Origin: an uncultured Bacteroidales bacterium
GTDB taxonomy: Bacteria > Bacteroidota > Bacteroidia > Bacteroidales > Muribaculaceae
Direction: 5' to 3'
Length of the DNA: 47,193 bases
NCBI GenBank assembly: GCA_902772455.1
Contig: CACYAW010000032.1
Location: forward strand, 1-47,193
The translations under genes were made by a program, and so were the position numbers. The stretch's first letter is position 1, and each line of letters opens with the position of its first letter. Positions 7,401 through 15,956 of the stretch are shown here, in pieces. A model generated the notes under the pieces. It had not been told where the DNA came from, ran no database searches, and was given only the letters and a program-made list of their open reading frames with translations.

Positions 7401-8567
7401 TTATCCGAAGTATTTATCCATTGTGCAGTCAAACATCGTCTGGGTCTCGTCGATGGATTGTTGAACAAGTGCCTTTTGCCGCTCTATTGCCTCAACTTTC
7501 TCTGCAAACTCCTGCTGAAGCGAAAGAGGAGGAACAAGAAAAGGTAATGCCCTAACGTCTTTCATATTAATTTGCTTTAATGCAATGCCTCTTGTATTAT
7601 CTGCAATCATTGCTTGCAAACCATCTGTTTTCAAATAGTAAAAAGCATAATATTTATTGATTGATTCATTGAAAGACAGGGGAGTAATTCCTCTTGTTAC
7701 ATTACATCCCTTCAAATCATCAGAAGCAAAACTCATAACACCTGTTGTGCCACGAACACAAAAAAGAAGTTCTCCACCTTTTAAGATAGTTCTTTTGTAA
7801 TCATCTGATATTCTTTTCTCAATTTGCTTCAGCCCCTTTCTTGTTACTATCTGATTGACTAAATCTACAGGACGTACAACAGGAATCCCATTCTCAATCT
7901 CATTTCCGGGTTGAACAATGCCGTACGAGATACAACAATCCGTAGATACTACATTCTCTAATATGTCAGTTTCCCATCCTTTGGGATTGTCGATGGGGTC
8001 GCCAAACATGGTGTAGAAGATGGACTGTGCGAGTTGGTCGTAGGCTTTTAGTTGTTCTTTCTTCTTCTCAATGATGCCCGAAAGCAAGTCAAGTTCCGCA
8101 ACAATCCGCTCCTGCTCCGCTATTGACGGCACAGGTATAGGGATTTGCTCTGTGGCTCTCTTTGAAATCTCCTTAAATGTTGCACCTCTACCCAATGAAT
8201 TTAGGTAGTCAACTTTTCCAAATAGATACCAATAAACAAATTCATTTATTAGGAGATGTGAACAAACTATATTCTTAAACCCCTGATTACAATACATAGG
8301 GACAGTAGTAATTGCAACTTTCCCTATAGGTGCCCGTGATGATAACAATACTGTTCCAATTGGGAGTAATTGAAGGTTGGTTTTTTTTACGGCCAAATCA
8401 GTGATGGTTCGAGGAGTTGCACCTTGATATTTATTGCCATTCAAGTCGGCAGGCGTAACCCAATAATGTGTGCCACCCCAATACTCTTCAATATTTGATT
8501 TAGGTGTACTGCCTCCAACAACAGTAGCAACCTCTCCTAACTTTTTATATGTCCATCCCTCTTTCAT
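7401..8567 (-). CDS. hsdS: Type I restriction-modification specificity subunit HsdS
   Basis: HsdS reads the bipartite DNA target for both methylation and restriction. The 388 residues show two target recognition domains (TRDs), at about 1-140 and 195-340. Each is followed by a conserved helical spacer: IAEQERIVAELDLLSGIIEKKKEQLKAYDQL at about 145-180 and LQQEFAEKVEAIERQKALVQQSIDETQ near the C-terminus. It overlaps the end of hsdM by four bases (ATGA), so translation is probably coupled. The TRD-coding stretches are much more AT-rich than the spacers and hsdM: the 60 bases at 8221-8280 hold 14 G/C, against 25 at 8041-8100 and 31 at 9421-9480. This fits exchange of TRDs by recombination. The target sequence cannot be predicted. 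Confidence 0.93.
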   Translation of the reverse strand: MKEGWTYKKLGEVATVVGGSTPKSNIEEYWGGTHYWVTPADLNGNKYQGATPRTITDLAVKKTNLQLLPIGTVLLSSRAPIGKVAITTVPMYCNQGFKNIVCSHLLINEFVYWYLFGKVDYLNSLGRGATFKEISKRATEQIPIPVPSIAEQERIVAELDLLSGIIEKKKEQLKAYDQLAQSIFYTMFGDPIDNPKGWETDILENVVSTDCCISYGIVQPGNEIENGIPVVRPVDLVNQIVTRKGLKQIEKRISDDYKRTILKGGELLFCVRGTTGVMSFASDDLKGCNVTRGITPLSFNESINKYYAFYYLKTDGLQAMIADNTRGIALKQINMKDVRALPFLVPPLSLQQEFAEKVEAIERQKALVQQSIDETQTMFDCTMDKYFG

Positions 8568-10057
8568 AGGTACTTCTCCTTGAACTCTGCCATGGCGTTG
8601 TTGATGTCCTGTTGCAGGGTGGCTATCTTGCCAAAGATGACCTCGGGGGCTTCGTATTCGACCTTGACACGTTCCACTTCCTTGTACTTGTTGATGCTGA
8701 GGTCATAGTCGTTGTCACGGATTTCCTCGACGGGAACAAGGAACGATTGCTCCTTGCGTGTCCTTGTCGCCTCGGCATCCATGTTCTTGAAACGGGCTAT
8801 CACATCGGGAATATCATTCTCAGGGCACTCGGTACGCTTTTGGTCCAGGGTGTAGCCATCGGCTTTCATGTCGTAGAACCACACCTTGTCGGTGCCTCCT
8901 GCATTGGTCTTGGTGAAGACAAGAACAGCAGTGGAAACTCCTGAATAGGGTAGGAACACACCTGATGGCATAGAAATCACCGCTTGCAGCCGTTGGTTGT
9001 CGATCAGTTCTTTTCTCAATGCTTTATGGGCGGTACTGTTGCCGAACAATACACCGTCAGGAACGATGGAAGCGCAACGACCACCCATTTGCAGCATACG
9101 AATGAACAGGCTGACAAACAGCAATTCAGTTTTCTTGGTCTTGGTGATGGCAAGCAGGGACTTGCTCACCGCCTCATTGTCGAGGCTTCCTGTGAAAGGA
9201 GGATTCGCCAAGCACAAGGTATAGCGGTTCTCGTCGGTGTTGTCAGTTGAAAGACTGTCTCGGTATTGAATGTCAGGATTGTCTACACCGTGCAGCATCA
9301 GGTTCATTGCACCGATACGCAGCATCGTGAAGTCGGTGTCGAAGCCGTGCAGCATCTCATTCTTGTAGTGGTGGGCATTCTCTTTCTTCAACAGTTCGGA
9401 CTTGTAATGCTCCCGCACATACTTGGCACTCTCGACAATGAATCCTGCACTACCCATAGCAGGGTCACAGATGGTGTCCTTCAAGGTGGGCTGCATAATT
9501 TCAACCATCATACGGATGATGTGTCGAGGTGTGCGGAATTGACCGTTGTTGCCCGAAGCCGCCATCTTGCTGAGCACATACTCATAGACATCGCCCATCG
9601 TGTCACGGTTGTTCATGTCAAGATGGTCGATACCCTCAACAATCTTGGTGAGGGTTCTTGGGCTTTGAATCAAGAAGGTCGCATTCTCCATGAAACGGCT
9701 GTAAGCCGATTCCTTGCCGCTACTCAGGTTCTTGATGAACACAAACACGTCCTTGCTGACGATGCGGTACATAGTCTCGGGGTCATAGTTCTTGAACGTG
9801 CTCCACCGCAAGTCTTCGTAGGGGACGTTGCGGTCAGTCTCAGGATTGTGCCACGACCCGTAGCCGATGGTTGGCTCAGACACCGCCACACCCATAGCGT
9901 TGGCATTGGCCTCCTTGGTGCGCTGAGCATCGTCGAGCATCTTCATAAAGAACAGATAGGTCATCTGTTCGAGAATGGTGATTGAATTGGTTATGCCACC
10001 TGTCCAAAAGGTGTCCCAAATACTGTCTATTCTATTCTTGATTTCTCCTGTAATCAT
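8564..10057 (-). CDS. hsdM: Type I restriction-modification methyltransferase HsdM
   Basis: HsdM is the N6-adenine methyltransferase subunit and protects host DNA together with HsdS. The 497 residues comprise an N-terminal helical HsdM_N domain (about 8-145) and a gamma-class methyltransferase domain. The SAM-binding motif I is DPAMGSAGF (198-206) and the catalytic motif IV is NPPF (285-288). It is the first gene of the minus-strand operon and overlaps hsdS by four bases. A candidate promoter box lies 27 bases upstream at 10084-10091. The sequence looks intact. Confidence 0.95.
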   Translation of the reverse strand: MITGEIKNRIDSIWDTFWTGGITNSITILEQMTYLFFMKMLDDAQRTKEANANAMGVAVSEPTIGYGSWHNPETDRNVPYEDLRWSTFKNYDPETMYRIVSKDVFVFIKNLSSGKESAYSRFMENATFLIQSPRTLTKIVEGIDHLDMNNRDTMGDVYEYVLSKMAASGNNGQFRTPRHIIRMMVEIMQPTLKDTICDPAMGSAGFIVESAKYVREHYKSELLKKENAHHYKNEMLHGFDTDFTMLRIGAMNLMLHGVDNPDIQYRDSLSTDNTDENRYTLCLANPPFTGSLDNEAVSKSLLAITKTKKTELLFVSLFIRMLQMGGRCASIVPDGVLFGNSTAHKALRKELIDNQRLQAVISMPSGVFLPYSGVSTAVLVFTKTNAGGTDKVWFYDMKADGYTLDQKRTECPENDIPDVIARFKNMDAEATRTRKEQSFLVPVEEIRDNDYDLSINKYKEVERVKVEYEAPEVIFGKIATLQQDINNAMAEFKEKYL

Positions 10058-10083
10058 TGGCTTGGTGTTATTTCATTGAACCA

Positions 10084-10091
10084 CAAAGATA
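10084..10091 (-). promoter_or_regulatory. Candidate -7 box of the hsd operon promoter
   Basis: On the minus strand this reads TATCTTTG, a perfect TAnnTTTG. A TTTG lies 24 bases further upstream (10116-10119), somewhat more than the usual spacing of about 19-20. It is positioned to drive hsdM-hsdS-four-helix-hsdR. Confidence 0.55.
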
Positions 10092-10193
10092 GTCATTATC
10101 GCCATAGAGTGTTCACAAAAGGGCAAACATTTTGAAGAAAACCCGTGAAATTGCGGTAATTCCAGGTTTGCTGTTCACGGTGTGGATAAGAGA

Positions 10194-10229
10194 AATCGCC
10201 GACGGGATTCGCCGGCGATTTTTGTTTTT
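10194..10229. terminator. Hairpin terminator, right copy of the repeat flanking the hsd island
   Basis: AAATCGCCG / CGGCGATTT forms a 9-bp stem followed on the plus strand by TTGTTTTT. The 18 bases at 10211-10228 are identical to 3386-3403 after the tRNA. No plus-strand gene ends here now, so a plus-oriented terminator makes sense mainly as the original tRNA terminator displaced by the island, or as a bidirectional terminator for the minus-strand gene that ends at 10260. Confidence 0.6.
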
Positions 10230-10238
10230 GGGGTCCTG

Positions 10239-10253
10239 TGTGGTCCCACTTGG
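10239..10253 (-). repeat. Inverted 15-bp copy of the tRNA 3' tail
   Basis: On the minus strand this reads CCAAGTGGGACCACA, identical to 3348-3362 at the duplicated tRNA tail. It lies just outside the right terminator copy and 6 bases from the stop codon of the next gene, marking the probable right boundary of the hsd insertion. Confidence 0.75.
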
Positions 10254-10259
10254 ACCTGT

Positions 10260-10961
10260 TTAGTTGGCGTAGAGCATGTTGAGGATTTCGTTGAACTGGC
10301 TTTCGTTCTTGAGGCCGTCGTTCTTGAAGAGCATGATCTTGTCCATGACGCGGTCCAGATAGTCGATGCTCTCGTTCTTCTCCTTCTTGTTGTAAACCTT
10401 CCAGTACTTGGTTCCCTTAAGGCCTTTCTCGAATTTCTTGTACAGGTCGGTGGATGACGAGAGGTATTTCCACCTGTTGGCGGCGAGCTGTTTTTTCATC
10501 TTCTCCATGAACTCTTTCATGTCCTTGGTGTACTCACCGTATTTTTCAACCAGTTCTTTTTTCTTGATGACATCTTTGGTTTCCATGCCCTCGAAGCTGT
10601 CGAGCGCTTCCTCGACATCGGCCTTGTTGTATGGGTTGTAGAACACGTCGGCGATTTCTTGGTCATAGACCAGCTCGTCACGGGTCGTGAATTTGTCCTT
10701 GCGGGTTTTGATTTCGGCCTTCAGGTCCTTTTCCAGGGTCTTCTTTTGCGACTCCAGGTCCTTGAGCTGTGACTTCATGTTGTCGATGCGCTCTTCCAGA
10801 TCCTTGATGGCGTTTTCCTTCTCCTTGATGTTCTTCTCGTGCTGCTCGATGTCGCGCTCGAGTTGCTGGACGTTTTGGGTCACGGGCTGGGCTGCGGCAG
10901 GCGCCACGGCTGCCATCATCATTACGGTCATCGAGATGACCATGAGTTTGATCTTTTTCAT
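10260..10961 (-). CDS. Secreted coiled-coil protein of unknown function
   Basis: The 233-residue product begins with a clear signal peptide (about residues 1-24: MKKIKLMVIS... ending AAAQP), so it should be exported to the periplasm. Residues about 28-85 are a long heptad-rich coiled coil (LERDIEQHEKNIKEKENAI, DLEERIDNMKSQLKDLESQKK). The rest is a charged, mostly helical region rich in lysine with KKEL and EYTKDMKEFMEKM patterns. I do not recognise a named family. It has its own promoter box at 10997-11004 and ends next to the right border of the restriction island. Periplasmic scaffolding is only a guess. Confidence 0.8.
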   Translation of the reverse strand: MKKIKLMVISMTVMMMAAVAPAAAQPVTQNVQQLERDIEQHEKNIKEKENAIKDLEERIDNMKSQLKDLESQKKTLEKDLKAEIKTRKDKFTTRDELVYDQEIADVFYNPYNKADVEEALDSFEGMETKDVIKKKELVEKYGEYTKDMKEFMEKMKKQLAANRWKYLSSSTDLYKKFEKGLKGTKYWKVYNKKEKNESIDYLDRVMDKIMLFKNDGLKNESQFNEILNMLYAN

Positions 10962-10996
10962 AGTGGTAAAATAATTGATTGTGAATTCTTTGTCGG

Positions 10997-11004
10997 CAAA
11001 GGTA
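10997..11004 (-). promoter_or_regulatory. Candidate -7 box for the coiled-coil protein gene
   Basis: The minus strand reads TACCTTTG, a perfect TAnnTTTG, 36 bases upstream of the ATG at 10961. Confidence 0.55.
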
Positions 11005-11338
11005 CGAAATAGTTTTTATTTATCTCTTTCTGACGATTGTTTTTTCGTGGTAAAAGCCCTAAAAAGGCGGTAATGGCGCATGAAGGCAATCGGGCGCCGG
11101 GATTAGCCGCAAGAGGGGCCTTATAAAAAGCGAAAGTGCGCTTTTTCACAAAAGCACACCATCTTCATAACCAAAATTCAAGTATATATGTTCTTGTCGT
11201 TTTATTTCCTGAATGGATGACTATTATTATTTTCAGTCATTTTTCACGATGCAAAGATAGAAATAAAAAACTTAATTGCAAAATTTTGGGCAAAAAATTT
11301 GAATAAAAATGCTCGATTTTTTTCGTTGGTCAAGAAAA

Positions 11339-11367
11339 ACTGCTGAAAAACAACGTTTTTCAGCAGT
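11339..11367 (-). terminator. Terminator after der
   Basis: A perfect 13-bp inverted repeat (ACTGCTGAAAAAC / GTTTTTCAGCAGT) with a 3-base loop is followed on the minus strand by TTTTC. It lies 28 bases beyond the der stop codon. Confidence 0.85.
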
Positions 11368-11394
11368 CGTAAGTATTCCTTATATTGAAAATAA

Positions 11395-12708
11395 TCATTT
11401 CTCACGGAAGAACAGGTTGATGATGGTTCCGTGCAGGTTCCAATGCTCGCGTATCTTGTTCTCGAGGTAGCGCTTGTAGGGATCCTTGACCCACTGCGGC
11501 AGGTTGCAGAAGAAGATGAACGTGGGCACATGGGCGCCCTTGAGCATGGTGATGTACTTGATCTTGATGTATTTGCCCTTGACTGCGGGGGGCGGATAGG
11601 CCTGGATGGCCTCCTGCAGCACGTTGTTGAGCTGCGAGGTGGGGATGACGATGCGACGGTTGTTGTACACGTCGATAGCCGTTTGCAGCACCTTGTGGAT
11701 GCGCTGCTTAGTGAGTGCGGACCCGAAGATGATGGGGAAATCGGTGAACGGGGCAAAGCGCTCACGGATGGTGGCTTCGAAGTGGTCCATGCTCTGCTGT
11801 GTCTTGTTCTGGGCAATATCCCACTTGTTGACGAGAACGACAAGGCCTTTGCGGTTCTTCTGGATGATGGAGAAGATGTTGACGTCCTGTGACTCGATGC
11901 CTCGTGTGGCGTCGATGAGCAGGATGCACACGTCGCAGTTCTCGATGGCGCGGATCGAGCGCAGCACCGAGTAGTACTCGATGTCCTCGTTGACCTTGTT
12001 CTTCTTGCGGATACCGGCGGTATCCACCAGGTAGAAGTCAAAGCCGAACTTGTTGTAACGCGAGTAGATGCTGTCGCGCGTGGTGCCGGCGATATCGGTC
12101 ACGATGTTGCGCTGCTCGTCCATCAGGGAGTTGACCAGTGATGATTTGCCGGCATTGGGCCTGCCCACGATGGCAAAGCGCGGCAAGTCCTCGTCGATGG
12201 CTTCGTCGGCCTTGTCGGGCATCTGCTTCACCACCTCGTCAAGCAGGTCGCCCGTGCCGTTGCCGTTGGCCGCCGAGATGGAGAAGGGCTGTCCCAGTCC
12301 CAGTGCGTAGAACTCGGCCTCGGCATACATGCTCAGGTTGTTGTCGTCCTTGTTGGCGACGACAATCACAGGCTTGGAGGTGCGGCGCAAGATGTCAGCG
12401 ACCTGGTCATCAAGGTCGGTGATGCCGTTCTTGATGTCCACGACAAAGAGAATGACGTCGGCTTCGTCGATGGCAAGCTGGACCTGCTTGTTGATCTCGT
12501 CTTCAAAGATGTCCTCGCTGTTGACCACCCATCCGCCGGTGTCCACTACCGACATTTCCATGCCGTTCCACTCCATCTTGCCGTACTGGCGGTCACGCGT
12601 GGTGCCACTGGTGTCGTTGACGATGGCATCGCGCGTCTGCGTGAGCCTGTTAAAGAGTGTTGACTTGCCCACATTGGGCCGTCCCACGATAGCAACTAAT
12701 CGTCCCAT
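11395..12708 (-). CDS. der: Ribosome biogenesis GTPase Der (EngA)
   Basis: Der is a tandem-GTPase factor for 50S ribosome assembly. The 437 residues show two G domains. The first has [12 protein letters not shown] near residue 8, DTGGWV, and NKDD where NKxD is expected. The second has [12 protein letters not shown] near residue 182, DTAGIRKK and NKWD. A C-terminal KH-like domain (about 355-437) ends in [16 protein letters not shown]. Length is normal. It is last in the yceD-rpmF-fabH-era-der series and is followed by a strong terminator. The 177-base gap to era is filled by 7-base repeats that stop 5 bases before the start codon. Confidence 0.96.
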   Translation of the reverse strand: MGRLVAIVGRPNVGKSTLFNRLTQTRDAIVNDTSGTTRDRQYGKMEWNGMEMSVVDTGGWVVNSEDIFEDEINKQVQLAIDEADVILFVVDIKNGITDLDDQVADILRRTSKPVIVVANKDDNNLSMYAEAEFYALGLGQPFSISAANGNGTGDLLDEVVKQMPDKADEAIDEDLPRFAIVGRPNAGKSSLVNSLMDEQRNIVTDIAGTTRDSIYSRYNKFGFDFYLVDTAGIRKKNKVNEDIEYYSVLRSIRAIENCDVCILLIDATRGIESQDVNIFSIIQKNRKGLVVLVNKWDIAQNKTQQSMDHFEATIRERFAPFTDFPIIFGSALTKQRIHKVLQTAIDVYNNRRIVIPTSQLNNVLQEAIQAYPPPAVKGKYIKIKYITMLKGAHVPTFIFFCNLPQWVKDPYKRYLENKIREHWNLHGTIINLFFREK

Positions 12709-12713
12709 TGTTA

Positions 12714-12885
12714 TTTTAGTTTTTAGTTGTTAGTTTCTTAGTCCCTAGTCCCTAGTTTCTAGTCCTTAGTTTCTAGTCCTTAGTCCTTAGTTGTTAGTCC
12801 TTAGTTTTTTGTCCTTAGTTGTTAGTCCCTAAAACCTAACGCCTAAAACCTGAAACCTAAAACCTAAAGCCTATAATATTACTTT
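12714..12885 (-). repeat. Heptanucleotide repeat array in the leader of der
   Basis: From 12714 to 12826 there are about 16 consecutive 7-base units of the TTTTAGT / CCTTAGT / CCCTAGT type (ACTAAAA, ACTAAGG, ACTAGGG on the coding strand), one of them 8 bases long. A second motif, CCTAAAA / CCTGAAA, continues to about 12872. The first unit lies 5 bases from the der start codon. Confidence 0.9.
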
Positions 12886-13767
12886 TCACTCGATGTAGCC
12901 GAAGGCTTTGAGTTTCTTTTCCTGGTTGCGCCAGTCTTTCTCGACTTTGACATAAAGCTCAAGGAAAACTTTCTTGTCAAAGAATTTCTCGATGTCCTTT
13001 CGTGCCTCGGTTCCCACCCGCTTGAGCATCTTGCCCTGGTGGCCGATGATGATGCCCTTTTGGCTATCGCGCTCGACATAGATGACAGCCATGATGTGGA
13101 TGGCGTTGTCGCTTTCGTCAAACTTCTCGACGATGACTTGAGTGGCATAGGGGACTTCCTTGTCATAGGTGAGCAGGATCTTTTCCCTCACGATCTCGGT
13201 GACAAAGAAGCGGCTGCTGCGGTCGGTCAAGGCGTCCTTGCCAAAGTAAGGAGGACACTCGGGCAGCAGCTCGACGATGCGTTTCATGATGTTGTCAACG
13301 TTGAAGTTCTCGAGGGCGCTGGTGGGGAACACCTCGGCCGTGGGCAGCAGCTGCTTCCACTGGTCGATGATGCGCACGAGTTCCTCGTTGCCCTTCAGCA
13401 GGTCGATCTTGTTGATGACCAACAAGATGGGGATTTTCTCCTTGGCCACCTTGTCGAGGAAGTCCTGATTCTTGGTGGGGGACTCGATGACATCGGTGAC
13501 ATAGAGCAGCACATCGGCGTCAACAAGGGCGCCGGTGGAATATTCCAGCATGCTCTGCTGGAGCCTGAATTTGGGCTTGAGCACGCCGGGCGTGTCGCTG
13601 AAGACGATCTGGTAGTCATCGGTGTTGACGATGCCCATGATGCGGTGGCGTGTGGTCTGTGCTTTGCTTGTGATGATGGACAGACGTTCGCCCACCAGGC
13701 GGTTGCTCAGTGTTGATTTTCCCACATTGGGGTTTCCCACGATGTTGACAAATCCTGCTCGGTGCAT
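12886..13767 (-). CDS. era: GTPase Era
   Basis: Era is an essential GTPase that binds 16S rRNA and couples 30S assembly with growth. The 293 residues carry the G domain ([12 protein letters not shown] at about 11-22, DTPGVLKPKF, NKID) and a C-terminal KH domain (about 205-290, VIYVERDSQKGIIIGHQGKMLKRVG). Length and motifs are normal. It lies between fabH and der on the same strand. A perfect array of fourteen 7-base units ends 2 bases before its ATG. Confidence 0.96.
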   Translation of the reverse strand: MHRAGFVNIVGNPNVGKSTLSNRLVGERLSIITSKAQTTRHRIMGIVNTDDYQIVFSDTPGVLKPKFRLQQSMLEYSTGALVDADVLLYVTDVIESPTKNQDFLDKVAKEKIPILLVINKIDLLKGNEELVRIIDQWKQLLPTAEVFPTSALENFNVDNIMKRIVELLPECPPYFGKDALTDRSSRFFVTEIVREKILLTYDKEVPYATQVIVEKFDESDNAIHIMAVIYVERDSQKGIIIGHQGKMLKRVGTEARKDIEKFFDKKVFLELYVKVEKDWRNQEKKLKAFGYIE

Positions 13768-13769
13768 TA

Positions 13770-13867
13770 TTTTAGTTTTTAGTTGTTAGTCCTTGGTTTT
13801 TAGTCCTTAGTCCCTAGTCCCTAGTCCCTAGTCCTTAGTTCTTAGTCCTTAGTTTTTAGTCCTTAGT
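13770..13867 (-). repeat. Fourteen in-register heptanucleotide repeats in the leader of era
   Basis: All 98 bases parse as 14 consecutive 7-base units ending in AGT or GGT (TTTTAGT, TGTTAGT, CCTTAGT, CCCTAGT and variants). On the coding strand the units are ACTAAAA, ACTAACA, ACTAAGG and ACTAGGG. The two units closest to the start codon are ACTAAAA, as for der and waaA. Confidence 0.95.
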
Positions 13868-13966
13868 TGGGAGGGCTGGGTGGATTATTCAAAAAGCATC
13901 GCTACTCGGGTTGATGTGTTACAATCTTCTAGAGTAGTGATGCTTCGTTTTCCTGCTGGTGCTGGT

Positions 13967-14950
13967 TTACAGCGACCAGATGAGGTAGAGCGCTCCCCAG
14001 GTGAATCCGGCACCAAAAGCCGTGAGCACCAACTTGTCTCCCTTGTGGAGCTTGTGCTTGTTTTCGTCCAGGCACAAGGGGATGCTGGCGGCGCTGGTGT
14101 TGCCACGATGCTGGATGTTGACCAGCACCTTGTCTTCGGGGATGCCCAGCCGTGAGCCGACAGCCTCGATGATGCGCAGGTTGGCCTGATGGGGGACGAA
14201 CCACTGAATGTTGTCCACGGTCAGATCGTTGCGCTTCATGATGTCGCGGCTGGAGGTGAGCATGTCGATGACGGCATGGCGGTAAACCGCGCGTCCCTCC
14301 TGATAGACGTAGTGGAAGTCGGCGTCCACGGTCTCATGGCTGGTGGGCAGTGCCGAGCCGCCTGCTTTGTAAACCAGGTGCTCCAGTCCAGAGCCGTCCA
14401 CGTGGAAAATGCCGTCCATCACGCCGATGGGTTCCTCGGTGGGTTCGAGCAGCATCGCTGCTGCCGCGTCACCAAACAAGGGGCAGGTTGCGCGGTCGTT
14501 GTAGTTGACCATGCTTGACATCTTCTCGGCCGAAACGACGATGACCTTCTTGTAGATGCCAGCGCGGATGTAGGCGGTGGCTTCATACAATCCCACGAGA
14601 AATCCGGCGCATGCTGCCTGAATGTCATAGGCATAGCACTTTTTCTCGATACCCACATTGTGCGCGATGACCGATGCCGTGGAGGGGAAGCGGTAATCGG
14701 GGTTAGATGTGGGGCAGATCAGCAGGTCGATGTCGTTGCGGTCGGTTCCTGTCTCCTCAAGCAGCTTGTTGACGGCTTGAATGCCCATGTAGGACGAGCC
14801 GACAGACTTCTTGAGGATACGACGCTCCTTGACACCCACGCGAGTGGTAATCCACTCGTCGTTGGTGTCCACCATTTGTGAGAGCATCTCGTTATCCAGG
14901 ACATCGTCGGGAAGATATGAGGCGATGCCTGAAATTTTTGCGTTCAGCAT
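13967..14950 (-). CDS. fabH: Beta-ketoacyl-ACP synthase III (FabH)
   Basis: FabH starts type II fatty-acid synthesis by condensing an acyl-CoA with malonyl-ACP. The 327-residue protein has the Cys-His-Asn triad: C114 in QAACAGF, H254 in FVPHQAN and N284 in HRGNTSAAS. The dimer-interface and thiolase-fold motifs (DEWITTRVGVKERR, GDAAAAMLLEP) are also present. It follows rpmF by 163 bases. The usual neighbour plsX is absent between rpmF and fabH, which to my knowledge is usual in Bacteroidales. Confidence 0.96.
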   Translation of the reverse strand: MLNAKISGIASYLPDDVLDNEMLSQMVDTNDEWITTRVGVKERRILKKSVGSSYMGIQAVNKLLEETGTDRNDIDLLICPTSNPDYRFPSTASVIAHNVGIEKKCYAYDIQAACAGFLVGLYEATAYIRAGIYKKVIVVSAEKMSSMVNYNDRATCPLFGDAAAAMLLEPTEEPIGVMDGIFHVDGSGLEHLVYKAGGSALPTSHETVDADFHYVYQEGRAVYRHAVIDMLTSSRDIMKRNDLTVDNIQWFVPHQANLRIIEAVGSRLGIPEDKVLVNIQHRGNTSAASIPLCLDENKHKLHKGDKLVLTAFGAGFTWGALYLIWSL

Positions 14951-15113
14951 AAGCTAGAAAGCGTTATTATTTGAACTACAATGTTGTTTTTCAAAATCAA
15001 TATCCTAAATGAGAATGAATAATGTGAAAGATTCAGTCCATTCAGGATATCACGATTGGCTGTAATCGCTGTTAGCCGCTATGCCGGATAGAGGCTTGGC
15101 GGCAGAGTGCGAT

Positions 15114-15296
15114 TTAGGCTTCCTCCTTGCCCATCACGTTCTTGCCACGGTAGTATCCGCACTCGGGGCATACGGTGTGATAAACATGCCATGCGCCACA
15201 GTTAGAGCACTGAGCGATAGTGGGGGCCACAGCCACATCGTGGGTGCGGCGCTTAGCGGTACGAGTCTTAGACTGTCTTCTTTTAGGATGTGCCAT
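15114..15296 (-). CDS. rpmF: 50S ribosomal protein L32
   Basis: This is a small 60-residue protein of the large ribosomal subunit. The N-terminus MAHPKRRQSKTRTAKRRTH is typical of L32. A zinc ribbon follows with two Cys pairs (CSNC and CPEC), so this is the zinc-binding, C-plus form. It lies 21 bases after yceD and is probably transcribed with it. Confidence 0.97.
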   Translation of the reverse strand: MAHPKRRQSKTRTAKRRTHDVAVAPTIAQCSNCGAWHVYHTVCPECGYYRGKNVMGKEEA

Positions 15297-15317
15297 TTTC
15301 TTGTAGTTATTTAAAAA

Positions 15318-15863
15318 TTATTGTTGTTTCAATTTTTTCAGTGCCTCCCATCGCGGGTCGGTAACTGTTGTCTCACTTTGCGTTTGTTCATCGTTGTCGG
15401 GGACGGCCTCGACGCGATGGCTGTTGAGGGCTTCGAGCATGTCGGCATTACACTCGTCCTCGCTGTCATGACAGTGCGTCATGGGAAGGGCCAGCAACAC
15501 GGTGTCGCGCACTAGTGGCGCGGCGTCCAGTTCCCGCCAGTCCTCAGGCACTATCAGCAGCTCGTCGTTGGTGTCGTCGAGCTCGTTGCCCATTTGCTCA
15601 ACATTCAGGCAGTAGTTCGCGTCCACCGGCAAATCCAGATCGTCCAGGCAGCGGTCACACGCAGTGGTGATCGTGCCATAGCAGTCGATCTCCAGGCGGT
15701 AGGTGTTATCGCTCTTGCGGGTCACATTCAGGGTGACATCCACGCTGGCGCGTCTCACCTCGATTTGCTCATCGGCCTCAAAAAAAGACTCGTCCAAATG
15801 ACACTCAACCGCATGAGTGCCAAATGGTAACGTCTTGATTTTCAACTTCAAAGCATCTACCAT
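15318..15863 (-). CDS. yceD: YceD / DUF177 family protein
   Basis: The 181-residue protein belongs to the YceD (DUF177, PF02620) family that nearly always precedes rpmF. Members are linked to 23S rRNA accumulation in some bacteria and plastids. Visible signatures are the two-cysteine segment TACDRCLDDLDLPVD near the middle and the acidic C-terminal half with HCHDSEDECNADMLEAL. It is first in the yceD-rpmF-fabH-era-der block and has a well-matched promoter 27 bases upstream. Confidence 0.88.
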   Translation of the reverse strand: MVDALKLKIKTLPFGTHAVECHLDESFFEADEQIEVRRASVDVTLNVTRKSDNTYRLEIDCYGTITTACDRCLDDLDLPVDANYCLNVEQMGNELDDTNDELLIVPEDWRELDAAPLVRDTVLLALPMTHCHDSEDECNADMLEALNSHRVEAVPDNDEQTQSETTVTDPRWEALKKLKQQ

Positions 15864-15889
15864 CTCCTGAAATTTCTGTTAAAGCGCCA

Positions 15890-15920
15890 CAAAGGTATAA
15901 CATTTCTCGCTAATATTCAA
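15890..15920 (-). promoter_or_regulatory. Promoter of the yceD-rpmF block
   Basis: On the minus strand, TTG (15918-15920) is followed by 20 bases and then TACCTTTG (15890-15897). This is a full Bacteroidota-type promoter. Confidence 0.7.
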
Positions 15921-15956
15921 CGTTTTTCGTAATTTTTTTGAAAATGTGGCGATTTG

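Larger units (their letters stand above)
10962..11394. other. 433-bp intergenic region between der and the coiled-coil gene
   Basis: The spacer contains the der terminator hairpin at 11339-11367 and a promoter box for the downstream gene at 10997-11004. The remaining sequence is AT-rich, with no plausible gene or RNA that I recognise. Confidence 0.6.

Noticed and set aside
10231-10258. A second tRNA gene on the minus strand
   Set aside because: Only the 3' tail (about 15 bases) is present; no D-arm or anticodon arm can be drawn. It is treated as an attachment-like repeat.
13039-13716. Plus-strand 225-codon frame over era
   Set aside because: Antisense shadow of era with no start context and repetitive Asp/Val/Gly composition. 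The same applies to the long antisense frames over gltX, the PBP gene, rsh and the esterase gene.
12714-13867. Heptamer arrays as a possible CRISPR
   Set aside because: Units are contiguous 7-mers without unique spacers, and no cas gene is present.
14951-15113. Missing plsX between rpmF and fabH as a deletion
   Set aside because: To my knowledge the yceD-rpmF-fabH order without plsX is usual in Bacteroidales, and the 163-base gap holds no gene remnant.
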